A DNA stretch of 50,142 nt from Nitrosomonas sp. (GTDB taxonomy: Bacteria > Pseudomonadota > Gammaproteobacteria > Burkholderiales > Nitrosomonadaceae): NCBI GenBank assembly GCA_017994575.1, contig JAGOKN010000009.1:1-50142 (forward strand), given 5' to 3'. Of this stretch, positions 38,109 through 47,502 are shown in pieces. Both the position numbers and the translations under genes were made by a program. Position 1 is the stretch's first letter. Every line of letters begins with the position of its first letter. Below the pieces are notes generated by a model. The model did no database searches. It saw only the letters and a list, made by a program, of their open reading frames with translations, and was not told where the DNA came from.

Positions 38109-38492
38109 ATGACTGAAAATAAAAAATATGAAATTGATATCAGTATTCGTACGGTATATCTGCCTGATCAATCTGATGAAGAATCTGCTAGGCATGTATT
38201 TGCCTACACCATCACTATCGCAAATACCGGTACGGTAGCGACCCAGTTAATTAGTCGACACTGGATCATCGATAATGGTGATGGTACTACCCAAGAAGTA
38301 CGCGGACTAGGCGTGGTCGGCGAACAGCCGCTGCTCAAGCCGGGCGATAGCTTCGAATATACCAGTGGGACGGTCATTTCATCCGCCGTTGGATCCATGA
38401 AAGGCAGCTATCAGATGGCAGCAGAAGATGGTTATCATTTTGATGTCGCCATTCCCGAATTTATTCTCAGCGTCCCGCGAATTCTGCATTAG
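38109..38492 (+). CDS. apaG: ApaG (Co2+/Mg2+ efflux-associated protein)
   Basis: 127-aa fibronectin-type-III-like beta protein of the ApaG/DUF525 family: HVFAYTITIANTGTVATQL, the diagnostic RHWIIDNGDGTTQEVRGLGV and PGDSFEYTSGT. Its exact role is unsettled (metal resistance phenotype in Salmonella). Divergent from rpe, a common betaproteobacterial arrangement. Confidence 0.95.
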   Translation: MTENKKYEIDISIRTVYLPDQSDEESARHVFAYTITIANTGTVATQLISRHWIIDNGDGTTQEVRGLGVVGEQPLLKPGDSFEYTSGTVISSAVGSMKGSYQMAAEDGYHFDVAIPEFILSVPRILH

Positions 38493-38546
38493 ATCGAGCG
38501 AAATTTAATGATAAGTATCAGTTAGCAGTACTTAGTGAATATTCAG

Positions 38547-39251
38547 ATGACCGGTAAACTGTATTTAATCCCAACCCCGATTAGCGAGGAAAACATCGCC
38601 TGGGTAATGCCGATGGCAGTTCAGCAATGTATAGCCGAATTGGCATACTTTATTGTTGAACACCCCAAAACAGCTCGACAATTTTTGAAACAGATCAATT
38701 CCAAGCATGCGTTGCAAACTTTAAACATGCAAATTCTGGATGAGCATACACCATCGGATGATCTCATGACATTACTGGATCCCTTATTAGCGGGACACGA
38801 TGTGGGATTGTTATCCGAGGCAGGTTGCCCGGCAGTCGCCGATCCTGGCGCCGAATTGGTGCAATTAGCGCACAAAAACAATATCAGGATAATTCCATTG
38901 GTTGGGCCATCATCCATTTTGCTGGCATTAATGGCATCGGGTTTGAATGGACAACAATTTACCTTTAACGGCTATTTGCCAATCGAAAGCAATGCGCGTT
39001 TCAGCAAAATAATAGAGCTAGAGAAGTTATCCATTAGCCGAAACCAAACGCAAATCTTTATTGAAGCGCCTTATCGTAATCAAAAATTACTGGAACAGCT
39101 GGTTAAAACTTGTAGTGATTCTACAAATCTATGTATTGCGAGTCACCTGACTTTCTCTAATGAAATGGTTGCAACTAGAACTGTCAAAGAGTGGAAGCGC
39201 TGTTTGCCAGATATCAACAAAATTCCCACCATTTTTTTACTGCATGGATAA
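38547..39251 (+). CDS. SAM-dependent methyltransferase, RsmI-like
   Basis: Tetrapyrrole-methylase-fold protein of the RsmI superfamily: KLYLIPTPI at the start, VGLLSEAGCPAVADPGAELV, PLVGPSSILLALMASG and FNGYLPIE. RsmI itself methylates 16S rRNA C1402. This protein is shorter than RsmI (234 aa) and lacks its typical C-terminal part, and belongs to the paralogous group annotated only as SAM-dependent methyltransferase. ATG 38547 or GTG 38535; neither has a clear Shine-Dalgarno. Follows apaG by about 55 bases. Confidence 0.82.
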   Translation: MTGKLYLIPTPISEENIAWVMPMAVQQCIAELAYFIVEHPKTARQFLKQINSKHALQTLNMQILDEHTPSDDLMTLLDPLLAGHDVGLLSEAGCPAVADPGAELVQLAHKNNIRIIPLVGPSSILLALMASGLNGQQFTFNGYLPIESNARFSKIIELEKLSISRNQTQIFIEAPYRNQKLLEQLVKTCSDSTNLCIASHLTFSNEMVATRTVKEWKRCLPDINKIPTIFLLHG

Positions 39252-39289
39252 AAATTCAGAAAAACAAACTGAATGGCTAGTGAGAATGC

Positions 39290-39679
39290 TTATGCTGTTT
39301 TTTTCTGGATAAATTCAATCTTGTAACCGTCAGGATCTTCTATGAACGCGATAACTGTTGTGCCGTGTTTCATGGGACCAGCTTCACGAGTCACTTTTCC
39401 ACCCAGTTTTTTTGTATTTTCACAGGCTTGATAAGCATCATTCACTTCAACCGCAATGTGACCAAAACCATTTCCCAAGTCATATTCGGAAGTATCCCAG
39501 TTATGCGTCAACTCCAGAACCGTGCCATCTGTTTCATCCTGATAGCCTACAAAAGCCAGAGTAAATTTGCCATCAGGATAATCTTTGCGCCGAAGCAGTT
39601 TCATACCCAAAACCTGGGTATAAAACTCAAGCGATTTATCTAGATTGCCAACCCGGAGCATGGTATGCAAAATTCGCAT
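39290..39679 (-). CDS. gloA: Lactoylglutathione lyase (glyoxalase I)
   Basis: Converts the methylglyoxal-glutathione hemithioacetal to S-lactoylglutathione. 129 aa. The four metal ligands are in E. coli register: His5, Glu56, His74, Glu122. The length and lack of the eukaryotic insertion point to the Ni2+/Co2+-activated class. It starts 2 bases from the rubredoxin stop, so the two are likely one transcript. Confidence 0.96.
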   Translation of the reverse strand: MRILHTMLRVGNLDKSLEFYTQVLGMKLLRRKDYPDGKFTLAFVGYQDETDGTVLELTHNWDTSEYDLGNGFGHIAVEVNDAYQACENTKKLGGKVTREAGPMKHGTTVIAFIEDPDGYKIEFIQKKTA

Positions 39680-39680
39680 T

Positions 39681-39869
39681 TTATATTTTTACCATTTCAA
39701 AATCTTCTTTACGGGCGCCACACTCCGGACATGTCCAATTGATCGGAACATCTTCCCAGCGAGTGCCCGGTGCTATACCTTCATCGGGAGATCCCAGCGC
39801 TTCATCATAGATAAAGCCACAAATTAAGCACATATAGCGATTGTAATCGCGATTCTCTTCGGTAGGCAT
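39681..39869 (-). CDS. Rubredoxin
   Basis: Small Fe(Cys)4 electron carrier, 62 aa from ATG 39869, with iron ligands Cys14/Cys17 ([11 protein letters not shown]) and Cys47/Cys50 ([10 protein letters not shown]). AAGGAAG at 39882-39888 lies 12 bases upstream; a TTG at 39881 is too close to it. Electron donor or acceptor partners are not identified here. Divergent from thiD. Confidence 0.93.
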   Translation of the reverse strand: MPTEENRDYNRYMCLICGFIYDEALGSPDEGIAPGTRWEDVPINWTCPECGARKEDFEMVKI

Positions 39870-39921
39870 GATAGATAGCAACTTCCTTTTAGGTTAAAAT
39901 GATATTTTACGGTATTAATGC

Positions 39922-40791
39922 ATGTTACAGCCACCCCCAATTGTACTTTCTTTTGCAGCCAATGACCCCAGTGGCGGAGCCGGTATTCAAGCTGATATGC
40001 TCACCATTGCAAGCTTGGGCTGCCATCCACTATCCGTAGTGACTGCCATTACTGTTCAAGACACTACCGGCGTAGATGAAGTGATGCCGCTTGATCCTGA
40101 ATGGGTAGCTGATCAGGCTAGAGCGGTGCTAGAAGACATGCCAGTTCATGCTTTCAAGATTGGTTTATTAGGTAGTGTTGAAATCATCGCTACTATTGCG
40201 GAAGTCATTTCTGATTATCCCTATATTCCGTTGGTCATGGATCCGGTATTAACTTCTGGACGCGGGGATGAGTTGGCCAACGAAGAAATGGTCGATGCCA
40301 TGCGTGAATTGTTACTTCCGCAAGTCACCATCTTGACGCCCAATAGCCTTGAGGCTCGGCATTTGGCTCAGCAGGAAAACGACCCGAGTGAATCCAAATT
40401 GGATTTAAGCCTTTGTGCGCAAAGATTGCTGCTGATGGGATGCGAGTACGTACTCATCACCGGCACGCATGAAAATACGCAGCAGGTCAAAAACACACTG
40501 TTTGCTTCCAGTGGCATTATACGCACCGATGATTGGGAGAGACTTGAGCACACTTATCATGGTTCGGGCTGCACGCTGGCGTCAGCAATAGCAGCTTCAT
40601 TGGCTAATGGCTTATCAGTCAGTGACAGTGTGCTTGAAGCTCAAGACTATACATGGCACACATTACAGGCGGGGTTTCGTCCAGGCATGGGACAATATAT
40701 TCCCAATAGGCTTTTTTGGGCTAATGATGAAGAAGATAGTGAAGGCGAGCATGAAGAAAAGGAAGTAATCATTGAGCAGCCTGAAAATTAG
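39922..40791 (+). CDS. thiD: Hydroxymethylpyrimidine/phosphomethylpyrimidine kinase
   Basis: Phosphorylates HMP and HMP-P in thiamine synthesis (ribokinase-like fold). 289 aa; SGGAGIQADM at the substrate site, DPVLTSGRGD, and the anion hole HGSGCTLASAIAA near 215. The last ~25 residues are an acidic tail (EEDSEGEHEEKEVI) beyond the usual end, and the thiE start lies within this tail. No TPP-box sequence was seen upstream. Confidence 0.95.
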   Translation: MLQPPPIVLSFAANDPSGGAGIQADMLTIASLGCHPLSVVTAITVQDTTGVDEVMPLDPEWVADQARAVLEDMPVHAFKIGLLGSVEIIATIAEVISDYPYIPLVMDPVLTSGRGDELANEEMVDAMRELLLPQVTILTPNSLEARHLAQQENDPSESKLDLSLCAQRLLLMGCEYVLITGTHENTQQVKNTLFASSGIIRTDDWERLEHTYHGSGCTLASAIAASLANGLSVSDSVLEAQDYTWHTLQAGFRPGMGQYIPNRLFWANDEEDSEGEHEEKEVIIEQPEN

Positions 40792-41404
40792 CGGGCTTTA
40801 TGCGATAACTCCAGATCTTAATCATACCAATGATCTGTTGAATAAAACCCGGCAGGTATTGGAAGGCGGAGTAAAACTCGTGCAATATCGTAACAAATCG
40901 GCCAATGATTCTTTACGCAGAGAACAAGCGAAATTACTATTGCCGCTTTGTCGAGAACACAACGCTCTATTAATTATCAATGATCATCTTGAAATAGCTA
41001 TTGAGATAGATGCAGATGGAGTCCATGTGGGGAAAAATGATGTGCCGGTTTCTGCCGCGAAAAATCTACTTGGACACAATAAAATTGTAGGAACCTCATG
41101 TTATAACCAGTTGGGTTTAGCCAAGCAGGCACAAAAAGACGGAGCAGATTATATTGCTTTCGGCGCTTTTTTCTCCTCACTGACGAAACCTAATGCAGTT
41201 TCAGTGTCTATAAGCTTAGTCAATCAAGCTCAAAAGGAGCTATCAATTCCTATTGTAGGCATCGGAGGTATTCAATTGGCTAATGCCAGAATAGTTATTC
41301 AAAGCGGATGTGCAGCAATTGCTGTGTGTCATGATTTATTTCAGGCTGAAAATATAAAAGCAGCGGCAGCGCACTATGTGCAATTATTTGCAGAAACCAT
41401 GTAA
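40772..41404 (+). CDS. thiE: Thiamine-phosphate synthase
   Basis: Joins HMP-PP and the thiazole phosphate to thiamine phosphate. 210 aa TIM barrel: GLYAITPD, VQYRNKSAND, LIINDHLEIAIEIDADGVH minus ends, and VGIGGIQLANA. The only fitting start is TTG 40772, 20 bases inside thiD, with AAGGAAG directly before it, so translation is coupled to thiD. Confidence 0.93.
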   Translation: MSSLKISGLYAITPDLNHTNDLLNKTRQVLEGGVKLVQYRNKSANDSLRREQAKLLLPLCREHNALLIINDHLEIAIEIDADGVHVGKNDVPVSAAKNLLGHNKIVGTSCYNQLGLAKQAQKDGADYIAFGAFFSSLTKPNAVSVSISLVNQAQKELSIPIVGIGGIQLANARIVIQSGCAAIAVCHDLFQAENIKAAAAHYVQLFAETM

Positions 41405-41453
41405 CGCATTAAAAACAAGATTATCCTTATAATTTTTTATTAAGAGTAACTCA

Positions 41454-42734
41454 ATGACTTCACGCAATCATCAATTATTTGAACAGTCTCAACAATATAT
41501 TCCTGGCGGAGTAAATTCACCCGTTCGTGCTTTTAAATCAGTGGGAGGGGAACCGATCTTTTTTCAGCGTGGTGAAGGTGCTTATTTTTGGGATGCCGAT
41601 GGTAAATCCTATGTTGATTATGTCGGATCTTGGGGACCATTGATTCTTGGTCACGCCAACCATGATGTCGTTAAGGCAGTGCAGACAGCGGCTCAAAATG
41701 GACTTACATTTGGAGCGCCCACTGAAGCAGAACTAGAAATTGCCAAACTGATTTGCCACTTGCTGCCTTCAATCGAACAAGTCAGATTGGTCAGCTCTGG
41801 TACCGAAGCCGGCATGAGTGCCATCCGACTGGCACGTGGTTTTACAGGTCGAAGCCGGATTATAAAATTTGAAGGTTGTTATCATGGGCATGACGATGCC
41901 TTACTGGTTAAAGCTGGTTCTGGTGCATTGACATTTGGTCATCCGAGCTCAGCGGGAGTGCCAGCTGAAACGGTGGGCCATACCATTGTTCTGGATTACA
42001 ACGATATTTCCGGTATCGAAGCAACATTTAATCAATTCGGCCAGGAGATAGCTGCGGTAATTGTCGAGCCCGTTGCCGGTAATATGAATTTGGTTGCCCC
42101 CACTGCAGATTTCTTAACCAAGTTACGTTCATTGTGTACTCAAAGCGGCAGTGTCCTGATATTTGATGAAGTCATGACAGGATTTCGTGTGAATCTTAAG
42201 TGCGCACAAGGGCTTTACCAAATCAAACCGGATTTGACTATTTTAGGTAAAGTAATTGGTGGTGGCATGCCGATGGCCGCATTTGGCGGCAGGCGAGAAA
42301 TTATGCAATGTTTAGCGCCGCTAGGGCCGGTTTATCAGGCAGGCACATTATCTGGCAATCCGGTTGCAGTGGCCGCAGGTCTTGCCACACTAAAACAAAT
42401 CCAAGTCCCCGGTTTTTATGAAAAACTGAGCAACCGGACACAACAATTAGTCGATGGCATTAGTGCATCTGCAAAGCAATATGGCATTGATTTTTGCGCG
42501 CAATCGGTGGGAGGCATGTTCGGTTTATATTTTAGAAAAGAAATTCCGACCAGTTTTGCCGAAGTGATGCAATGTAACAAGGAATCTTTCAATCGATTCT
42601 TTCACGCGATGTTGAATGAAGGCATATATTTTGCTCCATCGGCATTTGAAGCTGGTTTTGTATCATCCGTACATGGCGATAATGAATTAAGTAAAACACT
42701 ATCTGCTGCAGATAAAATATTCAAGAACTGGTAA
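41454..42734 (+). CDS. hemL: Glutamate-1-semialdehyde 2,1-aminomutase
   Basis: PLP enzyme making 5-aminolevulinate in the C5 route to haem. 426 aa. [18 protein letters not shown] at the start; [26 protein letters not shown]; and the PLP lysine in [17 protein letters not shown]. Thiamine genes upstream have the same direction but are separated by 49 bases. Haem supply is heavy in ammonia oxidisers, rich in c-type cytochromes. Confidence 0.97.
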   Translation: MTSRNHQLFEQSQQYIPGGVNSPVRAFKSVGGEPIFFQRGEGAYFWDADGKSYVDYVGSWGPLILGHANHDVVKAVQTAAQNGLTFGAPTEAELEIAKLICHLLPSIEQVRLVSSGTEAGMSAIRLARGFTGRSRIIKFEGCYHGHDDALLVKAGSGALTFGHPSSAGVPAETVGHTIVLDYNDISGIEATFNQFGQEIAAVIVEPVAGNMNLVAPTADFLTKLRSLCTQSGSVLIFDEVMTGFRVNLKCAQGLYQIKPDLTILGKVIGGGMPMAAFGGRREIMQCLAPLGPVYQAGTLSGNPVAVAAGLATLKQIQVPGFYEKLSNRTQQLVDGISASAKQYGIDFCAQSVGGMFGLYFRKEIPTSFAEVMQCNKESFNRFFHAMLNEGIYFAPSAFEAGFVSSVHGDNELSKTLSAADKIFKNW

Positions 42735-42757
42735 ATACTCATTAAGAAATTAATCAT

Positions 42758-42785
42758 AAAAAAGGCGACTCAAGTCGCCTTTTTT
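42758..42785. terminator. Bidirectional terminator between hemL and cytochrome c4
   Basis: AGGCGACT and AGTCGCCT (42763-42770, 42773-42780) form a tight stem flanked by an A run before and T run after, so it can end both converging genes. Confidence 0.9.
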
Positions 42786-42824
42786 ATACCGCCCAGTTTA
42801 ATAAGCTAGGCTTTTTATTGATTT

Positions 42825-43481
42825 TCAGCGCATGGTGGAAATATAGGCGGAAACGGCGCGTTTGTCTTGTCCACTCATGCGAGTCAGAACTTTCTGCATC
42901 ACTTTATTGTCATTGCCGCGGTCGCCTGTATTAAACAAATTGAGTTGAGTCAGGGTATATTCTGCGTGCTGGCCAGCTACTGCAGGGTAGTGTGGCGGAA
43001 TGCCTGACCCATTGGGGCCATGACAACTGGCACAAGCAGGCACACCATTCTCAATATTGCCGCCATGATAAAGGACTTTACCCATTTCGATTAATTTCGC
43101 ATCAGCATCAGTAGCTACTTGACTTGGATTCGCTTTCTGTTTTGCATAGTACGCACCCAGTTTCTTCATATCATCCTGAGAAAGTGCCGCTACCATGGAT
43201 GACATCACAGGGCTGTTGCGTTTTGCCGGTTGGGTTTCAGTTGCCTTAAAATCAATTAACTGCTTGGTGATATACTCAGCGTGTTGTCCTGCCAAGATCG
43301 GATTCATTGGAATAACGCTATTACCATCTGCGCTATGACAACCTGCACATACTCCAGACGCAGTTTCTTCAACGGTGGCAGGTGCAACAGGAACCGCCTC
43401 TGGATTTTCTGTCGTTTCAGCTGAGATGGGTGCAGATAGCGCTAACGCTAGCAGCATGACTGTATTCTTAATCATTTTCAT
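42825..43481 (-). CDS. Dihaem cytochrome c4
   Basis: Periplasmic or membrane-associated electron carrier, 218 aa with a signal peptide (LLALALSAPISA). Two CxxCH haem sites, Cys45-His49 (CAGCHS) and Cys150-His154 (CASCHGPNGSG), sit in two homologous halves, the c4 plan, with candidate Met ligands in PVMSSMV and NKVMQKV. It probably passes electrons to a terminal oxidase. Starts divergently from the SPOR-like gene. Confidence 0.93.
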   Translation of the reverse strand: MKMIKNTVMLLALALSAPISAETTENPEAVPVAPATVEETASGVCAGCHSADGNSVIPMNPILAGQHAEYITKQLIDFKATETQPAKRNSPVMSSMVAALSQDDMKKLGAYYAKQKANPSQVATDADAKLIEMGKVLYHGGNIENGVPACASCHGPNGSGIPPHYPAVAGQHAEYTLTQLNLFNTGDRGNDNKVMQKVLTRMSGQDKRAVSAYISTMR

Positions 43482-43618
43482 ATTTTATATCCTGTTCTTA
43501 AAAAGGAGTTCAAAAGTTGGTAGATGTATTTGACAGTTAACATCACATTTTAGCAAGGCACAAGAACGTTAACAACAAAATTAAGTTAATATCAAAATTT
43601 AAAAATTTATTTATTTCA

Positions 43619-44212
43619 ATGAAAATAATCTTTATTCTGCTACTGATTATTAATATTGCTTATGTGATTGGCATACAATTTTACGCAAATGATCAACAGG
43701 CAGTAGCGCCACGATTAATGAATGCTGAGAAAATTATATTGCTGCCGGCTAGCGAGAACTGCTTGGAGTGGGGCAATTTTCATGAAGAGCAAATGCAGTA
43801 TGCTGAAACGATTTTATCAGAAATGGTTGCTGATCAATCCTATGAACTGGAAGTAGCAGGTAATGCCTTGATGTATTGGTTAGCTATTCCACCATTCACG
43901 AATAAAGAAGCAGTCAATCGTGAGATTAATAAACTAAGAAATCTTGGGATCGTTAGTTTTCGTGTAAAAGATGAAAATCAATGGAAAAATGCCATCTCTC
44001 TAGGTATATTCCATGATAAAAGTGAAGCACTTAAACAACTACAAGAAATAAAAAATAAAGGTATTGAAAATGCCACTATTGAAGAGCGTAGTGTCAATTT
44101 AAAAAAAATTGTTTTTCATAATCCCTCACGAATGCTTAAAGAGCAAATGGAGAAATTAGTTAAACAATTTGAAGATACCCATTTAGCTGAAAGCAAGTGT
44201 GAACGCATATAA
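43619..44212 (+). CDS. SPOR-like domain protein, membrane anchored
   Basis: 197 aa. An N-terminal hydrophobic anchor (IIFILLLIINIAYVIGI) is followed by a periplasmic region in which about residues 80-150 match a SPOR fold: YWLAIPPFTNKEAVNREINK, then WKNAISLGIFHDKSEALKQL. SPOR domains bind denuded glycan strands and target the septum. The rest is Lys/Glu-rich and helical. The gene is AT-rich compared with neighbours. Function beyond a cell-wall role is unknown. Confidence 0.75.
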   Translation: MKIIFILLLIINIAYVIGIQFYANDQQAVAPRLMNAEKIILLPASENCLEWGNFHEEQMQYAETILSEMVADQSYELEVAGNALMYWLAIPPFTNKEAVNREINKLRNLGIVSFRVKDENQWKNAISLGIFHDKSEALKQLQEIKNKGIENATIEERSVNLKKIVFHNPSRMLKEQMEKLVKQFEDTHLAESKCERI

Positions 44213-44350
44213 TGCCAATCAATAAAGATTACTAGGTTGATCGGCTATAATTAACCACCTATAAAACAAAATGCAGTAATGCTTATTGACAATAAATAAG
44301 TTTTTAAAATTACTACTACATATATCACTGAATAATTAAACTAAATAACA

Positions 44351-45157
44351 ATGACGGTATACATAAAAACAGCGCAGGAAATTGAAAAAATGCGTATTGC
44401 TGGTCGATTAGCCTCCGAAGTGCTTGATTACATCACCCCATTTGTCGATGTAGGAATCACTACAGAAGAACTCGATACGCTGTGTCATCACTACATGGTC
44501 GATGTGCAGAAAACTATTCCCGCACCGCTAAACTATGCGCCTTCAGGTCACTCGCCTTATCCTAAATCGATATGTACTTCTGTCAATAATCAAATCTGCC
44601 ACGGCGTTCCGGGACAGAAAAAATTAAAAAATGGCGACATCATCAATATCGATATCACTGTCATTTACCAGGGTTATCATGGCGATACCAGTCGTATGTT
44701 CTACGTGGGAGAACCTTCCATTCAAGCCAAGCGCTTATGTGAAGTGACGTATGAAGCCATGTGGAAAGGGATCGATCAGATCAAGCCTGGTAAGCATTTA
44801 GGCGATATCGGTCATGCCATTCAGAAGCTGACAGAAGGCGTCGGATACAGTGTGGTTAGAGAGTTCTGCGGGCATGGCATCGGTGCAAAATTTCATGAAA
44901 ATCCACAAGTGCTTCATTATGGACGCCCGGGCACTGGTCTCGAGCTTAAGCCTGGCATGATATTTACGGTGGAACCAATGATTAATGCAGGCAAAGCAGC
45001 CATTCGCCATCTACCGGATGGATGGACTGTCACTACCAAGGATGGAAGCTTATCGGCACAATGGGAGCATACCGTCTTGGTAACTGAAGATGGCTATGAA
45101 GTGTTGACGGTTTCGACAGGTTCGCCTGCTAAGCCTGTTTATCGATATGCAGCTTAA
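44351..45157 (+). CDS. map: Type I methionine aminopeptidase
   Basis: Removes the initiator methionine. 268 aa. Metal ligands are visible in IDITVIYQGYHGDTSRMF (two Asp), CGHGIGAKFHE (His), VEPMINAG (Glu) and SAQWEHTVLV (Glu). Cys70-type NQICHGVP is present. It starts a map-rph-rdgB run of closely spaced plus-strand genes. Confidence 0.97.
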   Translation: MTVYIKTAQEIEKMRIAGRLASEVLDYITPFVDVGITTEELDTLCHHYMVDVQKTIPAPLNYAPSGHSPYPKSICTSVNNQICHGVPGQKKLKNGDIINIDITVIYQGYHGDTSRMFYVGEPSIQAKRLCEVTYEAMWKGIDQIKPGKHLGDIGHAIQKLTEGVGYSVVREFCGHGIGAKFHENPQVLHYGRPGTGLELKPGMIFTVEPMINAGKAAIRHLPDGWTVTTKDGSLSAQWEHTVLVTEDGYEVLTVSTGSPAKPVYRYAA

Positions 45158-45184
45158 CTTTCTCATACTGAAAAATAAGTGACT

Positions 45185-45919
45185 ATGACACGAAGTAATC
45201 ATCGCACCCCCACTCAAATCCGCCCGGTTAACATCACTCGGCATTATACGAAACATGCCGATGGTTCTATCTTGATCGAATGCGGGGATACAAAAGTGAT
45301 TTGTACCGCCAGCATCAGTGAGCAAGTCCCGCCTTTCCTGAAAGGCAAAGGGCAGGGGTGGCTGACTGCCGAATACGGCATGCTGCCTTGTTCGACGCAT
45401 TCGCGTATGCAGCGCGAAGCAGCGAAAGGTAAACAATCCGGACGCACGATGGAAATTCAACGGCTCATTGGACGCGCATTACGATCTGTTGTTAATTTGG
45501 AAAAATTAGGCGAACGAACCATACAAATCGATTGCGATGTCATCCAAGCCGATGGCGGCACCCGAACGGCGAGTATTACCGGCGCTTTTGTGGCATTGCA
45601 TGACGCCGTGGAACAGCTGATTTATCGTCAACTACTCGAAACCTCACCAATCATCGATCACGTGGCGGCAATTTCCGTAGGCATTTATCAAGGCACGCCG
45701 GTACTCGATCTGGATTATGTGGAAGATTCCTCATGTGATACCGATATGAATGTTGTCATGACTGGTAGTTCCGGCATCGTCGAAGTACAAGGAACGGCTG
45801 AAGGGGTCGCATTCAATCGAAAAGAACTGGATATCATGTTGGATATGGCGCAACAAGGGATTCAGGAGTTGATCACAATACAAAGAAAGGTGCTAGCCCT
45901 GGAAGCAAAGCATGGATAA
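45185..45919 (+). CDS. rph: Ribonuclease PH
   Basis: Phosphorolytic 3'-5' exoribonuclease that trims tRNA 3' ends. 244 aa from ATG 45185 (GTG 45179 adds two residues). Family stretches: [52 protein letters not shown] and [18 protein letters not shown]. Overlaps rdgB by 8 bases. Confidence 0.97.
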   Translation: MTRSNHRTPTQIRPVNITRHYTKHADGSILIECGDTKVICTASISEQVPPFLKGKGQGWLTAEYGMLPCSTHSRMQREAAKGKQSGRTMEIQRLIGRALRSVVNLEKLGERTIQIDCDVIQADGGTRTASITGAFVALHDAVEQLIYRQLLETSPIIDHVAAISVGIYQGTPVLDLDYVEDSSCDTDMNVVMTGSSGIVEVQGTAEGVAFNRKELDIMLDMAQQGIQELITIQRKVLALEAKHG

Positions 45920-46514
45920 GCTGAAAAAGCTGGTGATTGCGAGTAATAATCAGGGCAAGTTGCGTGAGATCAACACTTTGCTGGAACCTCTGGCGATCGA
46001 AGCAGTACCGCAATCCGATTTTAATGCCGGCGAAGTGGATGAGCCTTACGTCACCTTTGTCGAAAATGCACTGACCAAAGCGCGCCATGCCAGCCGCTGC
46101 TCAGGATTGCCGGCATTGGCGGATGATTCGGGCATCTGCGTCAGTGCACTGGGCGGTGCGCCGGGCGTTACCTCCGCACGCTACGCCGGAGAGCCGAAAT
46201 CCGATGAGCGCAATAACCTGAAACTGATCGGAATGCTTAAAAATCAATCGAACCGGCGTGCCTATTATTACTGCGTGATTGTTTTGGTGCGTCATGCCGA
46301 TGACCCGCAGCCCATCATAGTCGATGGATCGTGGTACGGTGAAATCGTCGATCAGCCGCGGGGCGAGGGCGGGTTTGGTTACGATCCGTATTTCTTTCTA
46401 CCCGAGTTTGGCAAAACATCAGCCGAGCTTTCCGCTGAACAGAAAAACCGAATCAGCCACCGCGGTCAGGCGCTGGCTCAATTGGTGGACATTTTGCGCG
46501 TCGGGAAATTTTGA
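45912..46514 (+). CDS. rdgB: XTP/dITP diphosphatase
   Basis: Hydrolyses non-canonical purine triphosphates to keep them out of DNA and RNA. 200 aa. [44 protein letters not shown] and [12 protein letters not shown] are diagnostic. Start overlaps the rph stop, which shows coupling. Confidence 0.97.
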   Translation: MDKLKKLVIASNNQGKLREINTLLEPLAIEAVPQSDFNAGEVDEPYVTFVENALTKARHASRCSGLPALADDSGICVSALGGAPGVTSARYAGEPKSDERNNLKLIGMLKNQSNRRAYYYCVIVLVRHADDPQPIIVDGSWYGEIVDQPRGEGGFGYDPYFFLPEFGKTSAELSAEQKNRISHRGQALAQLVDILRVGKF

Positions 46515-46555
46515 GAAAACATCAGGAACATAGTCACCAAAGCTTGCCGGGTTTT

Positions 46556-46642
46556 CTACAATAACAACCCAAGCCCATCCACGGACTTTTCTATTGCTTT
46601 ACCAACAGGTTTAAGGCCTAGCAGGTCTTTCTCATTACTCAA
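46556..46642 (-). CDS. 28-codon ORF after fghA (gene remnant or small protein)
   Basis: A TTG start at 46642 is preceded by GGAGAG (46647-46652), which overlaps the fghA stop, and encodes 28 residues ending GLGLLL. The sequence SNEKDLLGLKPVGKAIEKSV looks like the N-terminus of a larger soluble protein that now stops early, but it could be a real tiny peptide. Low certainty. Confidence 0.3.
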   Translation of the reverse strand: MSNEKDLLGLKPVGKAIEKSVDGLGLLL

Positions 46643-46651
46643 AATACTCTC

Positions 46652-47500
46652 CTAATTTCCTATCAGCGCATCGCGATGATAGGCCAAATGCTCACCAATA
46701 AACGTGCTGATGAAATAATAGCTATGATCGTATTCCTGGTGGTAACGCAACGTCAGTTTCTGGCCGACCGCAGCGCAGGCATTTTCCAGGAGATGCGGGT
46801 GCAATTGTTCGGTCAGAAATTGATCGTTCAAGCCTTGATCGACCAGGAGATCCGGCATCCTGCGGCCATCTTTGATGAGTGCAGCAGCGTCATATAGCTG
46901 CCAGTTTTGCTGATTTTCTCCGAGATAATTCCTGAATGCCTTTTGCCCCCATGGACATTGCATCGGCGCGCAAATCGGTGCGAATGCCGAGACCGAGCGA
47001 TACAACTCAGGGTGGCGTAGCGCCAGTGTCAATGCGCCGTGTCCGCCCATGGAATGACCAAAAATACCTATGCGGTTCTCATCGGCGGGAAAATGTTGGC
47101 CAATAATTTCCCGCAATTCTTGCGTGACGTAACTTTCCATGCGGTAGTATTTCGACCACGGTGCTTGTGTCGCATCCAAATAAAAGCCAGCACCGGCACC
47201 AAAATCCCAGCTATCCGTTTCGCCCGGGATACCGGTTTGGCGCGGACTGGTGTCCATAGATACCAGCATTAATCCATATTCAGCGGCGTAACGTTGCGCA
47301 CCGGCCTTGATCATGAACGTTTCTTCAGTGCACGTCAGCCCGGCCAGGAAAAACAGTACCGGCACGGGATGATCTTTGGCCTGTGGCGGTTGATAGACCG
47401 AAAAGCGCATCGGTAAGCTGATAACCGTCGATTGGTGTTGGTAAAAGCCTTGTATGCCACCAAAACAGTGATGAAGGCTGCGGGTTTCGAATGTCGTCAC
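46652..47500 (-). CDS. fghA: S-formylglutathione hydrolase
   Basis: Second step of glutathione-dependent formaldehyde oxidation: releases formate and glutathione. 282 aa esterase-D-type alpha/beta hydrolase with nucleophile Ser150 in GIFGHSMGGHGAL, and DTSPRQTGIPGE. Start is GTG 47500, 2 bases after the frmA stop; there is no separate Shine-Dalgarno, so coupling to frmA is likely. Confidence 0.96.
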   Translation of the reverse strand: MTTFETRSLHHCFGGIQGFYQHQSTVISLPMRFSVYQPPQAKDHPVPVLFFLAGLTCTEETFMIKAGAQRYAAEYGLMLVSMDTSPRQTGIPGETDSWDFGAGAGFYLDATQAPWSKYYRMESYVTQELREIIGQHFPADENRIGIFGHSMGGHGALTLALRHPELYRSVSAFAPICAPMQCPWGQKAFRNYLGENQQNWQLYDAAALIKDGRRMPDLLVDQGLNDQFLTEQLHPHLLENACAAVGQKLTLRYHQEYDHSYYFISTFIGEHLAYHRDALIGN

Positions 47501-47502
47501 GA

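Noticed and set aside
39882..39921. TPP riboswitch before thiD
   Set aside because: The gap is only 40 to 52 bases long and lacks the conserved CTGAGA core.
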